This document shows positions 54,845 through 63,956 of a stretch of DNA of 64,000 bases, one piece after another. A program made the translations under genes and the position numbers. The stretch comes from Sphaerotilus montanus (GTDB taxonomy: Bacteria; Pseudomonadota; Gammaproteobacteria; Burkholderiales; Burkholderiaceae_C), in NCBI RefSeq assembly GCF_013410775.1, contig NZ_JACCFH010000001.1:3844001-3908000 (forward strand), read 5' to 3'. Position 1 is the first letter of the stretch; the number at the start of each line of letters is the position of its first letter. Below the pieces are notes generated by a model. It saw nothing but the letters and a program-made list of their open reading frames with translations. It had not been told where the DNA came from and did no database searches.

Positions 54845-56122
54845 ATGTCCATGCGAGCCTTCCGCTTCCAGTTGCGCCCCAAGCCCGGCACTGCGCACGC
54901 CTTGCGCCGGTTCGCTGGCGCGTGCCGTTGGGTGTGGAACCGGGCCATCGGCGAACAGCAGCGGCTGAGGGTGGCGGGCGAGAAGTTCTCGGGTTACGCG
55001 GTGATGTGCCGCTGGCTGACAGTGTGGCGCAACGACCCGGACACGGCGTGGCTGGCTGAAACGCCGGTGCAGGCGCAGCAGCAAACGCTGAAGCGACTGG
55101 AGGTGAGCTACCGGCGCTTCTTCGAGGGCCAGGGCGGTTATCCCCGGTTTCGCGGGCGAGGCCAAGATGCCGGACTGCGGTTCCCGAAAGCCTCGGACTG
55201 CAAGCTCGACCTGGACAACCAGCGCCTGAAGCCACCGAAACTCGGCTGGGTGCGGATGCGCCAGTCGCAGCCTGTGCAGGGAGAGGTGCGGAACTGGACG
55301 CTGACACAGGAGCGGGGCCGCTGGTTCGTGTCGATCCAAGTTGAACAAGCTGACGTGATCCCGGCGGCGGGGCTGGTGCCGACGCTGGGGATCGATTTCG
55401 GGGTGACGCTGTTCGCCGCGACGACAGACGGGGAGTGCGTGGCGCCGCTGAATGCGTTGAAGCGGCAGCAGAAGTACCTGAAGCGCGTGCAGCGATCGGT
55501 GTCGTGCAAGGTGAAGGGCTCGAAGAACCGGCGCAAGGCGATCGACCGACTGGGCAGGGTGCATGCGCGGATCGTGGCGCAGCGCAGCGACTGGCTGCAC
55601 AAGCTGACGACGCGGTGGGCGAACGAGCATCCGGTGATCGCGATCGAGGATCTGAAGGTGGCGGCGATGAGCGCCAGCGCCAAGGGCACGGCCACCGCAC
55701 CAGGAAAGAAGCTGCGGCAGAAGGCGGGACTGAATCGCTCGATCCTGGATCAGGCGTGGGGCGAGGCACGGCGACAACTGGAATACAAGACCGCGGCCCG
55801 AGGTGGTGCAGTGGTGCCAGGGGACCCGGCGTACACGAGCCAGCGGTGCAGCGCCTGCGGGCACACCGCCAGAGAGAACCGGCCGACGCAAGCCCGCTTC
55901 GCGTGCGAAGCGTGCGGGCACAGCGAGAACGCGGACCTGAACGCCGCGAAGAACATATTGGCCGCGGGACACGCGGTCTGGGTCGCAAGGCCCGAAGCCT
56001 GTGGAGCGGAGGTCAGACGCGCCAGACCCGTGAGGGGACGACGCGCAGCCGCGAGGAAGCAGGAACCCGCCGAAGGCTCGGCCGCGCAAGCGGTCGCGCC
56101 CGCCGGAATCCCCGTCCTTTAG
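54845..56122 (+). CDS. tnpB: TnpB, RNA-guided nuclease of IS200/IS605 family
   Basis: A 425-residue TnpB. The RuvC residues are all present: D184 in LGIDFGVTLFA, E269 in VIAIEDLKVAAM and D364 in NADLNAAKN. The zinc finger is C335-x2-C338 and C354-x2-C357. The N-terminal MRAFRFQLRPKPG is the usual helical/wedge start. It looks intact and could be an active omega-RNA-guided nuclease. The stop codon TAG (56120-56122) is part of the right-end hairpin. Start could also be 54851. Confidence 0.92.
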   Translation: MSMRAFRFQLRPKPGTAHALRRFAGACRWVWNRAIGEQQRLRVAGEKFSGYAVMCRWLTVWRNDPDTAWLAETPVQAQQQTLKRLEVSYRRFFEGQGGYPRFRGRGQDAGLRFPKASDCKLDLDNQRLKPPKLGWVRMRQSQPVQGEVRNWTLTQERGRWFVSIQVEQADVIPAAGLVPTLGIDFGVTLFAATTDGECVAPLNALKRQQKYLKRVQRSVSCKVKGSKNRRKAIDRLGRVHARIVAQRSDWLHKLTTRWANEHPVIAIEDLKVAAMSASAKGTATAPGKKLRQKAGLNRSILDQAWGEARRQLEYKTAARGGAVVPGDPAYTSQRCSACGHTARENRPTQARFACEACGHSENADLNAAKNILAAGHAVWVARPEACGAEVRRARPVRGRRAAARKQEPAEGSAAQAVAPAGIPVL

Positions 56123-56139
56123 GGCGGGGAGGATGTCAA
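55990..56139 (+). ncRNA. Predicted omega-RNA (right-end RNA) overlapping tnpB 3' end
   Basis: In this family the guide scaffold is read from the right end and overlaps the last part of tnpB. Here the post-zinc-finger tail encodes a low-complexity Arg/Ala-rich stretch, and the conserved hairpin and GGGGAGGATGTCAA follow. The natural guide would begin about 56140, inside the TSUP gene. Limits are approximate. Confidence 0.5.
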
Positions 56140-56888
56140 TGGCGCAGAAAGAAGACCGCGGCCATCACCAGCCCGGTGAGCACCACCGTGGCACGCACGG
56201 TCGCGGCCGGCAGGCGCCGTGCGAGCCGGGCGCCGGCAAACCCGCCGGCCGTGGCCGCCACCATCATCACCAGCGCGCTGGGCCAGTGGATCGCGCCCGC
56301 CCAGGCGAATGCCGCCACCGACAGCAGCGACAGCACCAGGGAGTTCAGGTTCTTCAGCGCGTTGGCGGTGTGGACGCGGCTCTCGCCGGTCAGCGTGTAG
56401 AGCGCCATCAGCAGGATGCCGAGCCCGCCATTGAAGTAGCCGCCATAGACCGCGACCAGGAACAGCCCGAGGCCCTGGGCCACCGGGTGTACGTCGCCGG
56501 CACCGCGCCGGGCCCGCGCGGCCACCAGCCGCGGTCCGACCGCGAACAGCACCGTGGCGAACAGCAGCAGCCACGGCACCGCGGCCGAGAACACCTTCGC
56601 CGGCGTCACCAGCAGGAGCAGCGCACCGCACACCCCGCCCGTGGCGCAGAGCAGACCCTCGCGCACCAGCCGCTCGCGGGGCAGGGCGGCTAACTCGCTG
56701 CGGAATCCCAGCGCGCTGCCCAGATAGCCCGGACTCACCGCCACCGCGCTGGTCGCGTTGGCCATGATGGGCGGCAGTCCGGTGAAGACCAGCGCCGGGA
56801 AGGTGAGAAAACTGCCGCCGCCCGCGATGGCGTTCAGCACGCCCGCGGCGAAGGCGGCAGCGACGAGGAGGGTCCAGTCTGACAGCAT
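56136..56888 (-). CDS. TSUP-family (TauE/SafE) permease
   Basis: A 250-residue transporter with about eight helices. The family block LNAIAGGGSFLTFPALVFTG opens it, and VYGGYFNGGLGILLMALYTL marks the second half. Members export or import sulfonates, sulfite or related anions. Its stop codon touches the right end of the tnpB element, so the last residues may be set by the insertion. The ATG at 56888 is the first start. Confidence 0.88.
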   Translation of the reverse strand: MLSDWTLLVAAAFAAGVLNAIAGGGSFLTFPALVFTGLPPIMANATSAVAVSPGYLGSALGFRSELAALPRERLVREGLLCATGGVCGALLLLVTPAKVFSAAVPWLLLFATVLFAVGPRLVAARARRGAGDVHPVAQGLGLFLVAVYGGYFNGGLGILLMALYTLTGESRVHTANALKNLNSLVLSLLSVAAFAWAGAIHWPSALVMMVAATAGGFAGARLARRLPAATVRATVVLTGLVMAAVFFLRH

Positions 56889-56948
56889 GGGTGCCAGTGT
56901 CGCAGGTCCCCGCGACCACGGCCCCCTGCGCGGCTGGCACCGCGGTGT

Positions 56949-57497
56949 TCAGCGGCGCGCGGCGGCGCGCTCGCGGCCCCGACCCGCGTCCGTGCGGGCG
57001 GCCAGCAGGCGCCGGGCTTCGGGGTAGATCAGCGACTCTTCCAGGTCGATGTGGTCCTGGTAGAGCGCGGTGAAGATGTCGACGGCGTGGCGCAACTCGT
57101 CGATGTCGTACCAGCTGTAGCCCTTGGAGACCGCGTCGAGCTGGGGCGACAGGCTCAGCCAGTCTTCCTCCAGCCAGCCGTGGTCCTGCTGCAGGCGCTG
57201 CACGTGCTGCACCAGCACCGCGTCGTCGCTGCGCAGCAGGCCCGGGAACACCACCCGTTCCTCGTCGGCATGGTGGGCGCGGGCGGTCTCGCTGAAAAAA
57301 CGCACCGCGTCGGCGGCCAGTCGGCGGGCGGTGGCGTCCACGCCCTGGGCGTCCAGATGGTCGAGCAGCGTCACCAGTCCGCGCAGCGCGCCCAGCACCT
57401 CGCGGTGACAGCTGTCGAGCGCCTCCATTTCCTGCTGATCACTCAGCACGACCGGGGCAGCAGCGGCTGCGGCAGTTTCAGACAGGTGCATGGCCAT
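56949..57497 (-). CDS. Hemerythrin HHE-domain protein
   Basis: A 182-residue four-helix protein with iron-ligand type residues in DSCHREVLGALR, ARAHHADEERVVFPGLL, QQDHGWLEEDW and YQDHIDLEESLIYPEARRLL. Such proteins bind O2 or NO, or repair iron-sulfur clusters. The C-terminus is Arg/Ala-rich. A second in-frame ATG (57491) is possible. An FNR-like half-match lies about 70-85 bp upstream. Confidence 0.88.
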   Translation of the reverse strand: MAMHLSETAAAAAAPVVLSDQQEMEALDSCHREVLGALRGLVTLLDHLDAQGVDATARRLAADAVRFFSETARAHHADEERVVFPGLLRSDDAVLVQHVQRLQQDHGWLEEDWLSLSPQLDAVSKGYSWYDIDELRHAVDIFTALYQDHIDLEESLIYPEARRLLAARTDAGRGRERAAARR

Positions 57498-57568
57498 GAC
57501 GGACTCCTGGAATGGGCGCCCGGTGCGGACGCGACATGGCCATTCTTGGCAGGTGTCCGTGGATCGGT

Positions 57569-57582
57569 TTGCGCGACATCAA
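57569..57582. promoter_or_regulatory. Possible FNR/ANR/DNR-type site
   Basis: TTGCG-CGAC-ATCAA matches TTGAT-N4-ATCAA at eight of ten positions, with a perfect right half. It lies upstream of the hemerythrin gene, where an oxygen- or NO-responsive control would make sense. Weak evidence. Confidence 0.3.
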
Positions 57583-57678
57583 GTGCGAATCGATCCGGCA
57601 AAAAGTCACTTTTCAGGTGCATTCCGGGACCGCTTCATGCCCCAAGGGCGTGCAGTTGCCGGTCAGTTCGTCGTGCTG

Positions 57679-58623
57679 TCACGCCGGTCTGGTGCGGTGC
57701 GCCACCTGTCCGCACAGGTAGGTCCAGACGAGGTTCGCGGCCACGTTGCTCGACAGCTCTGCATGGTCATAGGGCGGGGCCACCTCGACGCAGTCCATGC
57801 CGACCCAGCGCTCGCCCGCCAGTTCCTCGATCAGCGTCAGCGCCTGGTTCGTCGTGAGACCGCCCGGCTCGGGCGTGCCGGTGCCGGGAGCGAAGGCCGG
57901 GTCGAGCGCGTCGATGTCGAAACTCAGGTAAAGCGGCGGGTTGCCACAGGAGGCCCAGCGCAGGCGCAGGGTCTGCAGGACGTTGTCGAGCTGCGCGGGG
58001 CTTTCCAGCCCGCGCAGGTCGCGGGCGGTCCAGATCAGGCCGCCCTGGTCGCGCACGTACTCGCGCGCCGCGCGCAGGCCGGCGCTGCGGATGCCGATCT
58101 GCGCGAAGGCCTGTGGCAGCACCAGCCCCTCCTGGATGGCTTCGTAGACCCAGGTGCCGTGGCCGCTGGGCTCGCCGAAGTGGTCTTCCCAGGTGTCGCA
58201 GTGCGCATCGAAATGCAGCACGCCCAGCGGCTGCCCGAAGTGCTGGTGGTAGGCGCGCAGCAGCGGCAGCGTCACGGAGTGGTCGCCGCCGAGCCAGACC
58301 ATGTGGCGCTGCTGCGCGAGCAGGGTGGCGACCTGCGGTTGCATCGCCGCGCGCATGCGCTCCAGGCTGGTGTTGGGCAGCGGCAGGTCGCCGAGGTCGC
58401 ACAGGGTGTCGGCGGGCGAGACGTCGAACAGCGGGTGCGTGCCATCGCACAGCATGTGGCTGGCTTCGCGGATGGCGCGCGGTGCCATCCGGGCGCCGGG
58501 GCGGTTGGTGACGCTGCCGTCCCAGGCAATGCCGGCCAGCCCGAAGGGGCGGTCGACGGGGTCCTGCGGCCCCATCGGGACCTTGAGGAAGCTGTGGGTG
58601 CTGAGAAAGGCGAAGTCGGTCAT
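57679..58623 (-). CDS. speB: Agmatinase (ureohydrolase family)
   Basis: A 314-residue Mn-dependent ureohydrolase. Metal sites are GGDHS (112-116), DAHCD (139-143) and SFDIDALDPAFAPGTGTPEP. It would cut agmatine to putrescine and urea. Related guanidino-acid hydrolases cannot be excluded. The ATG at 58623 matches the family; the longer ORF adds a non-family leader. The polyamine locus 7.5 kb away would use the product. Confidence 0.88.
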   Translation of the reverse strand: MTDFAFLSTHSFLKVPMGPQDPVDRPFGLAGIAWDGSVTNRPGARMAPRAIREASHMLCDGTHPLFDVSPADTLCDLGDLPLPNTSLERMRAAMQPQVATLLAQQRHMVWLGGDHSVTLPLLRAYHQHFGQPLGVLHFDAHCDTWEDHFGEPSGHGTWVYEAIQEGLVLPQAFAQIGIRSAGLRAAREYVRDQGGLIWTARDLRGLESPAQLDNVLQTLRLRWASCGNPPLYLSFDIDALDPAFAPGTGTPEPGGLTTNQALTLIEELAGERWVGMDCVEVAPPYDHAELSSNVAANLVWTYLCGQVAHRTRPA

Positions 58624-58941
58624 GGCGTTGCGGGGTGGGGCGCGGTGTCGGATCGGGCGGGGCCCCAGTGTGCCGCAGGCCTGTGGAGGGTGCGTTTTCA
58701 CCACCCTGAATACAATTCCACATCATGAAAATTTGACATGCTGCGATGCATCAAAATTTTCCATCGTGAGAAAGATGATTTCACATTGTGGTTGTTGTTC
58801 ACTAAGTCGTTGATTTTATTGGAACTGGAAAGATGTCTTATATAAGACATAAGTCTTCTCGTTTCCACCGAGTGCGACTAAGCTGGAGCCATCCAACGAC
58901 CTCGTTGAACCCCCTTCAATCACCGCAGACCGGAGCGCTTC
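58624..58941. promoter_or_regulatory. AT-rich control region between agmatinase and aceA
   Basis: This 318-bp gap holds no gene I can support. It is much richer in A and T than its surroundings. It contains several TTTTC/GAAAA runs and, near aceA, the perfect 18-bp palindrome described separately, followed by GGAGC before the aceA ATG. It probably holds the aceA promoter. Confidence 0.6.
58833..58850. promoter_or_regulatory. Perfect 18-bp palindrome upstream of aceA, probable operator
   Basis: ATGTCTTATATAAGACAT is fully self-complementary and lies about 92 bp before the aceA ATG. Length, symmetry and AT centre suit a dimeric repressor such as a GntR/FadR-type protein. The regulator is not in the window. 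Confidence 0.7.
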
Positions 58942-60258
58942 ATGACGAACCTGACCCGTGAACAACAGATCGCCGCCCTCGAAAAAGACTGGGCTGAAAA
59001 CCCCCGCTGGAAGCTGGTGAAGCGTGGCTACAGCGCTGCCGACGTCGTGCGTCTGCGCGGCTCCATGCAGCCCGAGTACACGCTGGCCAAGAACGGCGCC
59101 GAAAAGCTGTGGGACAAGGTCAACGGCGGCGCCAAGAAGGGCTACGTCAACGCATTCGGCGCGATCACCGCTGGTCAAGCCATGCAGCAAGCCAAGGCCG
59201 GTCTGGAAGCCGTGTACCTGTCGGGCTGGCAGGTCGCCGCTGACGGCAACACGTCGGAAACCATGTACCCCGACCAGTCACTGTACGCCTACGACTCGGT
59301 GCCGACGATGGTCCGCCGCATCAACAACACGTTCAAGCGTGCCGACGAAATCCAGTGGGGCCGTGGCATCAACCCGGGCGACGAAGGCTTCGTCGACTAC
59401 TTCCTGCCGATCGTCGCTGACGCGGAAGCTGGTTTCGGCGGCGTGCTGAACGCGTTCGAACTGATGAAGAACATGATCGCGTCGGGCGCCGCTGGCGTTC
59501 ACTTCGAAGACCAGCTCGCCGCGGTCAAGAAGTGCGGTCACATGGGTGGCAAGGTGCTGGTCCCGACCCGCGAAGCCGTCGAGAAGCTGATCGCCGCGCG
59601 TTTCGCTGCCGACGTGATGGGCGTGCCCACCATCGTTCTGGCCCGCACCGACGCTGAAGCCGCCAACCTGCTGACCAGCGACTGCGACGACAACGACCGC
59701 CCGTTCGTCACCGGCGAGCGCACGCAAGAAGGCTTCTACCGCGTCAAGAACGGTCTGGAACAAGCCATCAGCCGCGGCATCGCCTACGCCCCCTACGCCG
59801 ACCTGGTGTGGTGCGAAACCGGCGTGCCGGACATCGGCTTCGCCCGTGAATTCGCGCAAGCCGTCCACGGCGCCTGCCCGGGCAAGCTGCTGTCGTACAA
59901 CTGCTCGCCGTCGTTCAACTGGCGCAAGAACCTGAACGACAGCCAGATCGCTGCGTTCCAGGAAGAGCTGAGCGCGCTGGGCTACAAGTACCAGTTCATC
60001 ACGCTGGCCGGCATCCACATCAACTGGTACAACACGTTCCAGTTCGCCCACGCCTACGCCCAGGGCGAAGGCATGAAGCACTACGTCAACATGGTGCAAG
60101 AGCCGGAATTCCAGGCCCGCGAACAAGGCTACACCTTCGTGTCGCACCAGCAGGAAGTCGGCGCTGGCTACTTCGACGACGTCACCACCGTGATCCAGGG
60201 CGGATCAAGCTCGGTCAAGGCGCTGACCGGTTCGACCGAAGAAGAGCAGTTCCACTGA
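58942..60258 (+). CDS. aceA: Isocitrate lyase
   Basis: A 438-residue glyoxylate-shunt enzyme splitting isocitrate to succinate and glyoxylate. The catalytic motif KKCGHMGGK is at 196-204 with nucleophile C198. [20 protein letters not shown] and [12 protein letters not shown] are family blocks. It allows growth on acetate and fatty acids, and would compete with phaCAB for acetyl-CoA. No malate synthase is adjacent. Confidence 0.96.
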   Translation: MTNLTREQQIAALEKDWAENPRWKLVKRGYSAADVVRLRGSMQPEYTLAKNGAEKLWDKVNGGAKKGYVNAFGAITAGQAMQQAKAGLEAVYLSGWQVAADGNTSETMYPDQSLYAYDSVPTMVRRINNTFKRADEIQWGRGINPGDEGFVDYFLPIVADAEAGFGGVLNAFELMKNMIASGAAGVHFEDQLAAVKKCGHMGGKVLVPTREAVEKLIAARFAADVMGVPTIVLARTDAEAANLLTSDCDDNDRPFVTGERTQEGFYRVKNGLEQAISRGIAYAPYADLVWCETGVPDIGFAREFAQAVHGACPGKLLSYNCSPSFNWRKNLNDSQIAAFQEELSALGYKYQFITLAGIHINWYNTFQFAHAYAQGEGMKHYVNMVQEPEFQAREQGYTFVSHQQEVGAGYFDDVTTVIQGGSSSVKALTGSTEEEQFH

Positions 60259-60303
60259 GCTGCTGATCTGAATCGCCGGGGGCCGGGGGCGTGAGCCCGG
60301 TCT

Positions 60304-60378
60304 GCTCCGTCACGCGGAGCCAGGAGTTCGAGTTCTGTTCTTGAGATGCCCCGAGGTGCGAGCCTCGGGGCTTTTTTT
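60304..60378 (+). terminator. aceA terminator
   Basis: GCCCCGAGG (60348-60356) pairs with CCTCGGGGC (60363-60371), followed by seven T. A smaller GCTCCG/CGGAGC hairpin lies just before it. Together they close the aceA transcript about 90 bp after the stop. Confidence 0.85.
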
Positions 60379-60455
60379 CGTGCTCTGGCGCCGAGGTCAT
60401 CGGTTAAACTGGCGGCTCCATCGGCTGCACAAGACACGGGAAAGGCACTCTGGTT

Positions 60456-60497
60456 ATGACACCGCGAACTACCACCTCCCCGACCTCCGAGGTCTGA
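60456..60497 (+). CDS. Threonine-rich leader peptide of thrS
   Basis: A 13-codon ORF encoding MTPRTTTSPTSEV, with five Thr codons including three in a row. It starts after GGAAAGG and ends 83 bp before the thrS ATG. The end of the ORF can form a GACCT/AGGTC hairpin (60482-60494). The position before a strong intrinsic terminator is that of a classic ribosome-mediated attenuator leader: stalling at Thr codons when charged tRNA-Thr is scarce would let transcription enter thrS. This is read from sequence only. Confidence 0.7.
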   Translation: MTPRTTTSPTSEV

Positions 60498-60534
60498 CAG
60501 GCCAGCCGCGGCTCTTCCACCGAGTCCCCCCAGG

Positions 60535-60562
60535 AAAGCGCGGCGCCCCCGCGCTTTTTTGT
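60535..60562 (+). terminator. Attenuator-type intrinsic terminator in the thrS leader
   Basis: AAAGCGCGG (60535-60543) pairs with CCGCGCTTT (60549-60557) around a five-base loop and is followed by a T run, 20 bp before thrS. GCCGCG at 60505-60510 can pair with CGCGGC at 60539-60544, an alternative helix that would prevent the terminator. Since thrS lies directly after it, regulation of read-through is more likely than plain termination. Confidence 0.78.
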
Positions 60563-60580
60563 TTTTGAAGGTTTCCCGCG

Positions 60581-62500
60581 ATGATTTCCATCCAGCTTCC
60601 CGACGGTTCCCGACGTGAATTCCCCGGCCCGGTGACCGTGGCCGACGTGGCCGCCTCCATCGGCGCCGGTCTGGCCAAGGCGGCGCTCGCCGGCCGCATC
60701 GGCACGGGTGAGACCGCCCGCGTCGTCGACACCAGCCACCGCATCGAGGCCGACGAATCGCTCGCCATCATCACGGCCAAGGACGACGCCGGCCTGGAGG
60801 TCATCCGCCACTCGACCGCCCACCTGCTGGCCTACGCCGTCAAGTCGCTGTTCCCCGAGGCACAGGTCACCATCGGCCCGGTGATCGAGAACGGCTTCTA
60901 TTACGACTTCTCGTACAAGCGCCCGTTCACCCCCGAGGATCTGGTCGCCATCGAGAAGAAGATGGGCGAGCTGGCGGCCAAGGACGAGCCGGTGGTGCGC
61001 AGCGTGCTGGCGCGTGACGAGGCGGTGGCCTACTTCAAGTCGATCGGCGAGGCCTACAAGGCCGAGATCATCGAGAGCATCCCGGCCGATCAGGACGTGT
61101 CGCTGTACGCCGAAGGGGCTTTCACCGACCTCTGCCGCGGCCCGCACGTGCCGTCGACGGGCAAGCTGAAGTTCTTCAAGCTGATGAAGGTGGCGGGTGC
61201 CTACTGGCGCGGCGACCACCGCAACGAGATGCTGCAGCGCATCTACGGCACCGCCTGGGCGACCAAGGACGACCTGCAGAAGTACCTGACGCGCCTGGAG
61301 GAGGCCGAGAAGCGCGACCACCGCCGCCTGGGGCGCGAACTGGACCTGTTCCACCTCGACGAGCACTCGCCCGGCACGGTCTTCTGGCACCCCAAGGGCT
61401 GGACGGTGTGGCAGCAGGTCGAGCAGTACATGCGCCAGGTCTACCGCGACAACGGCTACCAGGAAGTCAAGGGTCCGCAGATCCTCGACCGGAGCCTGTG
61501 GGAGAAGACGGGCCACTGGGACAAGTACCGCGACAACATGTTCGTGACCGAGTCGGAAAAGCGCGACTACGCGCTCAAGCCGATGAACTGCCCCGGCCAC
61601 ATCCTGATCTTCAAGCAGGGCATCAAGAGCTACCGCGACCTGCCGCTGCGCTACGGCGAGTTCGGCCAGTGCCACCGCAACGAGCCGACGGGTGGCCTGC
61701 ACGGCATCATGCGCGTGCGCGGCTTCACGCAGGACGACGGCCACGTCTTCTGCACCGAGGACCAGATCCTGGCCGAATGCGACGACTTCACGGCGCTGCT
61801 GCAGAAGGTCTATGCCGACTTCGGCTTCACCGAGATCCTCTACAAGGTCGCGACGCGGCCCGAGAAGCGCATCGGCTCCGATGACCTGTGGGACAAGGCC
61901 GAGGCCGCGCTGATCGACAGCCTGAAGCGCACGGGGTGCGACTTCCAGATCTCGCCCGGCGACGGCGCTTTCTACGGGCCCAAGATCGAGTACACGCTCA
62001 AGGACGCACTGGGGCGCCACTGGCAGTGCGGCACGATCCAGGTCGATTTCTCGCTGCCGGAGCGGCTGGGTGCGGAGTACGTTGCCGAGTCTGGTGACCG
62101 CCACTACCCGGTCATGCTGCACCGTGCAATCCTGGGCAGCCTGGAGCGTTTCATCGGCATCCTGATCGAGGAACACGCCGGCGCGCTGCCGGTCTGGCTG
62201 GCTCCGGTGCAGGTGTCGGTGCTCAACATCACCGATGCGCAGGCCGATTACGCCCGTGACGTCGTCAAAGCGCTGCAAAAACAAGGACTTAGGGTGTCAC
62301 TGGATTTGCGCAATGAAAAGATCACGTATAAAATCCGCGAGCATTCTTTGCAGAAGGTTCCGTACCTGCTCGTTGTCGGTGACAAGGAAAGGGCCTCAGG
62401 AACCGTCGCAGTGCGCGCCCGGGGCAATCAGGACCTCGGGGTGATGGCCCTGGAGGCCTTCTCCCAGAAGATCGCAGCCGATCTCTCCACTCTCGGGTGA
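60581..62500 (+). CDS. thrS: Threonyl-tRNA synthetase
   Basis: A 639-residue class II synthetase. The TGS domain covers about 1-60, the editing domain has [19 protein letters not shown], and the class II core has [11 protein letters not shown] and [22 protein letters not shown] with the motif 2 Arg. The anticodon-binding domain is at about 540-639. It begins the thrS-infC-rpmI-rplT-pheS translation operon and is preceded by the leader described above. Confidence 0.96.
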   Translation: MISIQLPDGSRREFPGPVTVADVAASIGAGLAKAALAGRIGTGETARVVDTSHRIEADESLAIITAKDDAGLEVIRHSTAHLLAYAVKSLFPEAQVTIGPVIENGFYYDFSYKRPFTPEDLVAIEKKMGELAAKDEPVVRSVLARDEAVAYFKSIGEAYKAEIIESIPADQDVSLYAEGAFTDLCRGPHVPSTGKLKFFKLMKVAGAYWRGDHRNEMLQRIYGTAWATKDDLQKYLTRLEEAEKRDHRRLGRELDLFHLDEHSPGTVFWHPKGWTVWQQVEQYMRQVYRDNGYQEVKGPQILDRSLWEKTGHWDKYRDNMFVTESEKRDYALKPMNCPGHILIFKQGIKSYRDLPLRYGEFGQCHRNEPTGGLHGIMRVRGFTQDDGHVFCTEDQILAECDDFTALLQKVYADFGFTEILYKVATRPEKRIGSDDLWDKAEAALIDSLKRTGCDFQISPGDGAFYGPKIEYTLKDALGRHWQCGTIQVDFSLPERLGAEYVAESGDRHYPVMLHRAILGSLERFIGILIEEHAGALPVWLAPVQVSVLNITDAQADYARDVVKALQKQGLRVSLDLRNEKITYKIREHSLQKVPYLLVVGDKERASGTVAVRARGNQDLGVMALEAFSQKIAADLSTLG

Positions 62501-62586
62501 CGGGCCAGGCGTTGACGGTCTTCTTTCCCCTTGTCGGGGCGCGAATCTTTGGTTGTCGGGCTGCATGCCCCTGAAGGAATCTCACC

Positions 62587-63135
62587 ATCGCTACCTTTCT
62601 TGACCGCCGTACTCCGAACGCCGAACGCAAGCATCGACTGAACCGCGAGATCACCGCCCTGGAAGTCCGTCTGAACGGACCCGAGAACGAGCCGCTGGGC
62701 ATCGTCAGCATCCAGGAAGCTCTGCGTCTTGCGGCCGAGGGTGACATCGATCTGGTGGAAATCTCCCCGACGGCCCAGCCGCCGGTGTGCCGCCTGATGG
62801 ACTACGGCAAGTTCAAGTACCAGGAACAGAAGCGCGCGGCCGAGGCCAAGGCCAAGCAGCACGTCATCGATGTCAAGGAAGTCAAGTTCCGTCCCGGTAC
62901 GGACGAAGGCGACTACAACATCAAGATGCGCAATCTGCGCCGCTTCCTGGAAGATGGCGACAAGGGCAAGGTCACCCTGCGATTCCGTGGTCGCGAGATC
63001 ACGCACCAGGACATCGGCATGCGCCTGCTGGAGCGTGTGCGCGACGAGCTGACCGACGTGTCGCTGGTCGAGCACATGCCCAAGCTCGAAGGCCGCCAGA
63101 TGATCATGGTGCTGGCCCCGAAGCGCAAGAAGTAA
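62587..63135 (+). CDS. infC: Translation initiation factor IF-3, ATC start
   Basis: A 182-residue IF-3 that prevents early 50S joining and checks start codons. The frame runs from ATC at 62587, nine bases after AAGGA, reading [35 protein letters not shown] and [17 protein letters not shown] are family blocks. The first in-frame ATG (62755) would lose the N-terminal domain. A non-AUG start is a known trait of infC and lets IF-3 limit its own synthesis. Confidence 0.9.
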   Translation: MATFLDRRTPNAERKHRLNREITALEVRLNGPENEPLGIVSIQEALRLAAEGDIDLVEISPTAQPPVCRLMDYGKFKYQEQKRAAEAKAKQHVIDVKEVKFRPGTDEGDYNIKMRNLRRFLEDGDKGKVTLRFRGREITHQDIGMRLLERVRDELTDVSLVEHMPKLEGRQMIMVLAPKRKK

Positions 63136-63268
63136 GCCGCCAGCGGCAAAGAAGACACAAGCAATTTGAGTGGGTGCGGTCTGGTCGCTGCGCCCCTCAG
63201 TGCCCGCAGGCCCCAAAGCGCATGAGTCGTTTCATGCCGCCTCGCAGGAACTACCCCAAGGAGCAGTC

Positions 63269-63472
63269 ATGCCCAAGATGAAGACCAAGAGTGGCGCGAA
63301 GAAGCGTTTTCGCGTCCGTCCCGGTGGCACCGTCAAGCGCGGTCATGCCTTCAAGCGTCACATCCTGACCAAGAAGTCCACCAAGACCAAGCGCCACCTG
63401 CGTGGAACGACCGCTGTGCATGAGACCAACATGGGTCACATTGCACAGATGCTGCCGTTCGCCGGTCTGTAA
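63269..63472 (+). CDS. rpmI: Ribosomal protein bL35
   Basis: A 67-residue basic protein, [20 protein letters not shown] onward, ending [12 protein letters not shown]. Start at 63269 follows AAGGAG; the longer in-frame ORF is not bL35. It lies between infC and rplT as usual. Confidence 0.96.
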   Translation: MPKMKTKSGAKKRFRVRPGGTVKRGHAFKRHILTKKSTKTKRHLRGTTAVHETNMGHIAQMLPFAGL

Positions 63473-63499
63473 TCCACCACAACACGAAGGAGTCATCAC

Positions 63500-63856
63500 A
63501 TGCCTCGCGTCAAACGTGGTGTTACCGCCCGCGCTCGTCACAAGAAAGTCCTCGCCCTTGCCAAGGGTTTCCGCGGCCGCCGCAAGAACGTCTATCGCAT
63601 CGCCAAACAGGCGGTGATGAAGGCGGGTCAGTACGCGTACCGTGACCGCCGTGCCAAGAAGCGTGAATTCCGCCGCCTGTGGATCGCGCGTATCAACGCC
63701 GGTTCGCGCGCGCTGGGTCTGACCTACAGCAAGTTCATGGCCGGCCTGAAGAAGGCTTGCATCGAAGTGGACCGCAAGGTCCTCGCCGACATGGCCGTCA
63801 ACGATCCTGCCGCATTCGGCAGCATCGTCGAGAAGGTGAAGGCCCAGCTCGCTTGA
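63500..63856 (+). CDS. rplT: Ribosomal protein bL20
   Basis: A 118-residue protein opening [20 protein letters not shown], the bL20 signature, with [20 protein letters not shown]. It lies 27 bp after rpmI with GAAGGAG upstream. In some bacteria bL20 represses its operon by binding the leader mRNA; I did not identify such a site. Confidence 0.97.
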   Translation: MPRVKRGVTARARHKKVLALAKGFRGRRKNVYRIAKQAVMKAGQYAYRDRRAKKREFRRLWIARINAGSRALGLTYSKFMAGLKKACIEVDRKVLADMAVNDPAAFGSIVEKVKAQLA

Positions 63857-63900
63857 GCCTGACGCGCCGGGCCGGTGCAAGCCGGCTCCCGCGTCACACG

Positions 63901-63931
63901 AAAAAGGCCGACACTGCGTTCGGCCTTTTTT
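63901..63931 (+). terminator. Intrinsic terminator/attenuator between rplT and pheS
   Basis: AAAAAGGCCGA pairs with TCGGCCTTTTT, followed by T residues, 26 bp before pheS. No Phe-rich leader ORF precedes it, so simple partial termination is the likely role. Confidence 0.8.
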
Positions 63932-63956
63932 CTTGTCTGTCTACCCCAGTCTCCCG

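Larger units (their letters stand above)
54722..56139 (+). mobile_element. IS200/IS605-type element carrying tnpB only (IS1341-like)
   Basis: A tnpB gene is flanked by matching 20-nt hairpins, CCCCGTCCTTCAGGGCGGGG at 54735-54754 and CCCCGTCCTTTAGGGCGGGG at 56110-56129, differing by one base. There is no tnpA transposase, so mobility would need one in trans. There are no terminal inverted repeats or target duplications, as expected for this family. Exact ends are uncertain; the right end is probably within the GATGTCAA that precedes the neighbouring gene. Confidence 0.8.

Noticed and set aside
60456-60580. T-box riboswitch before thrS
   Set aside because: No T-box consensus or specifier stem seen; the translated Thr-rich leader explains the layout better.
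62755-63135. infC beginning at the first in-frame ATG
   Set aside because: It would remove the conserved N-terminal domain; ATC at 62587 has a ribosome site and matches the known non-AUG start habit of infC.
63857-63956. Phe-rich attenuator leader before pheS
   Set aside because: No ORF with Phe codons precedes the terminator in this gap.
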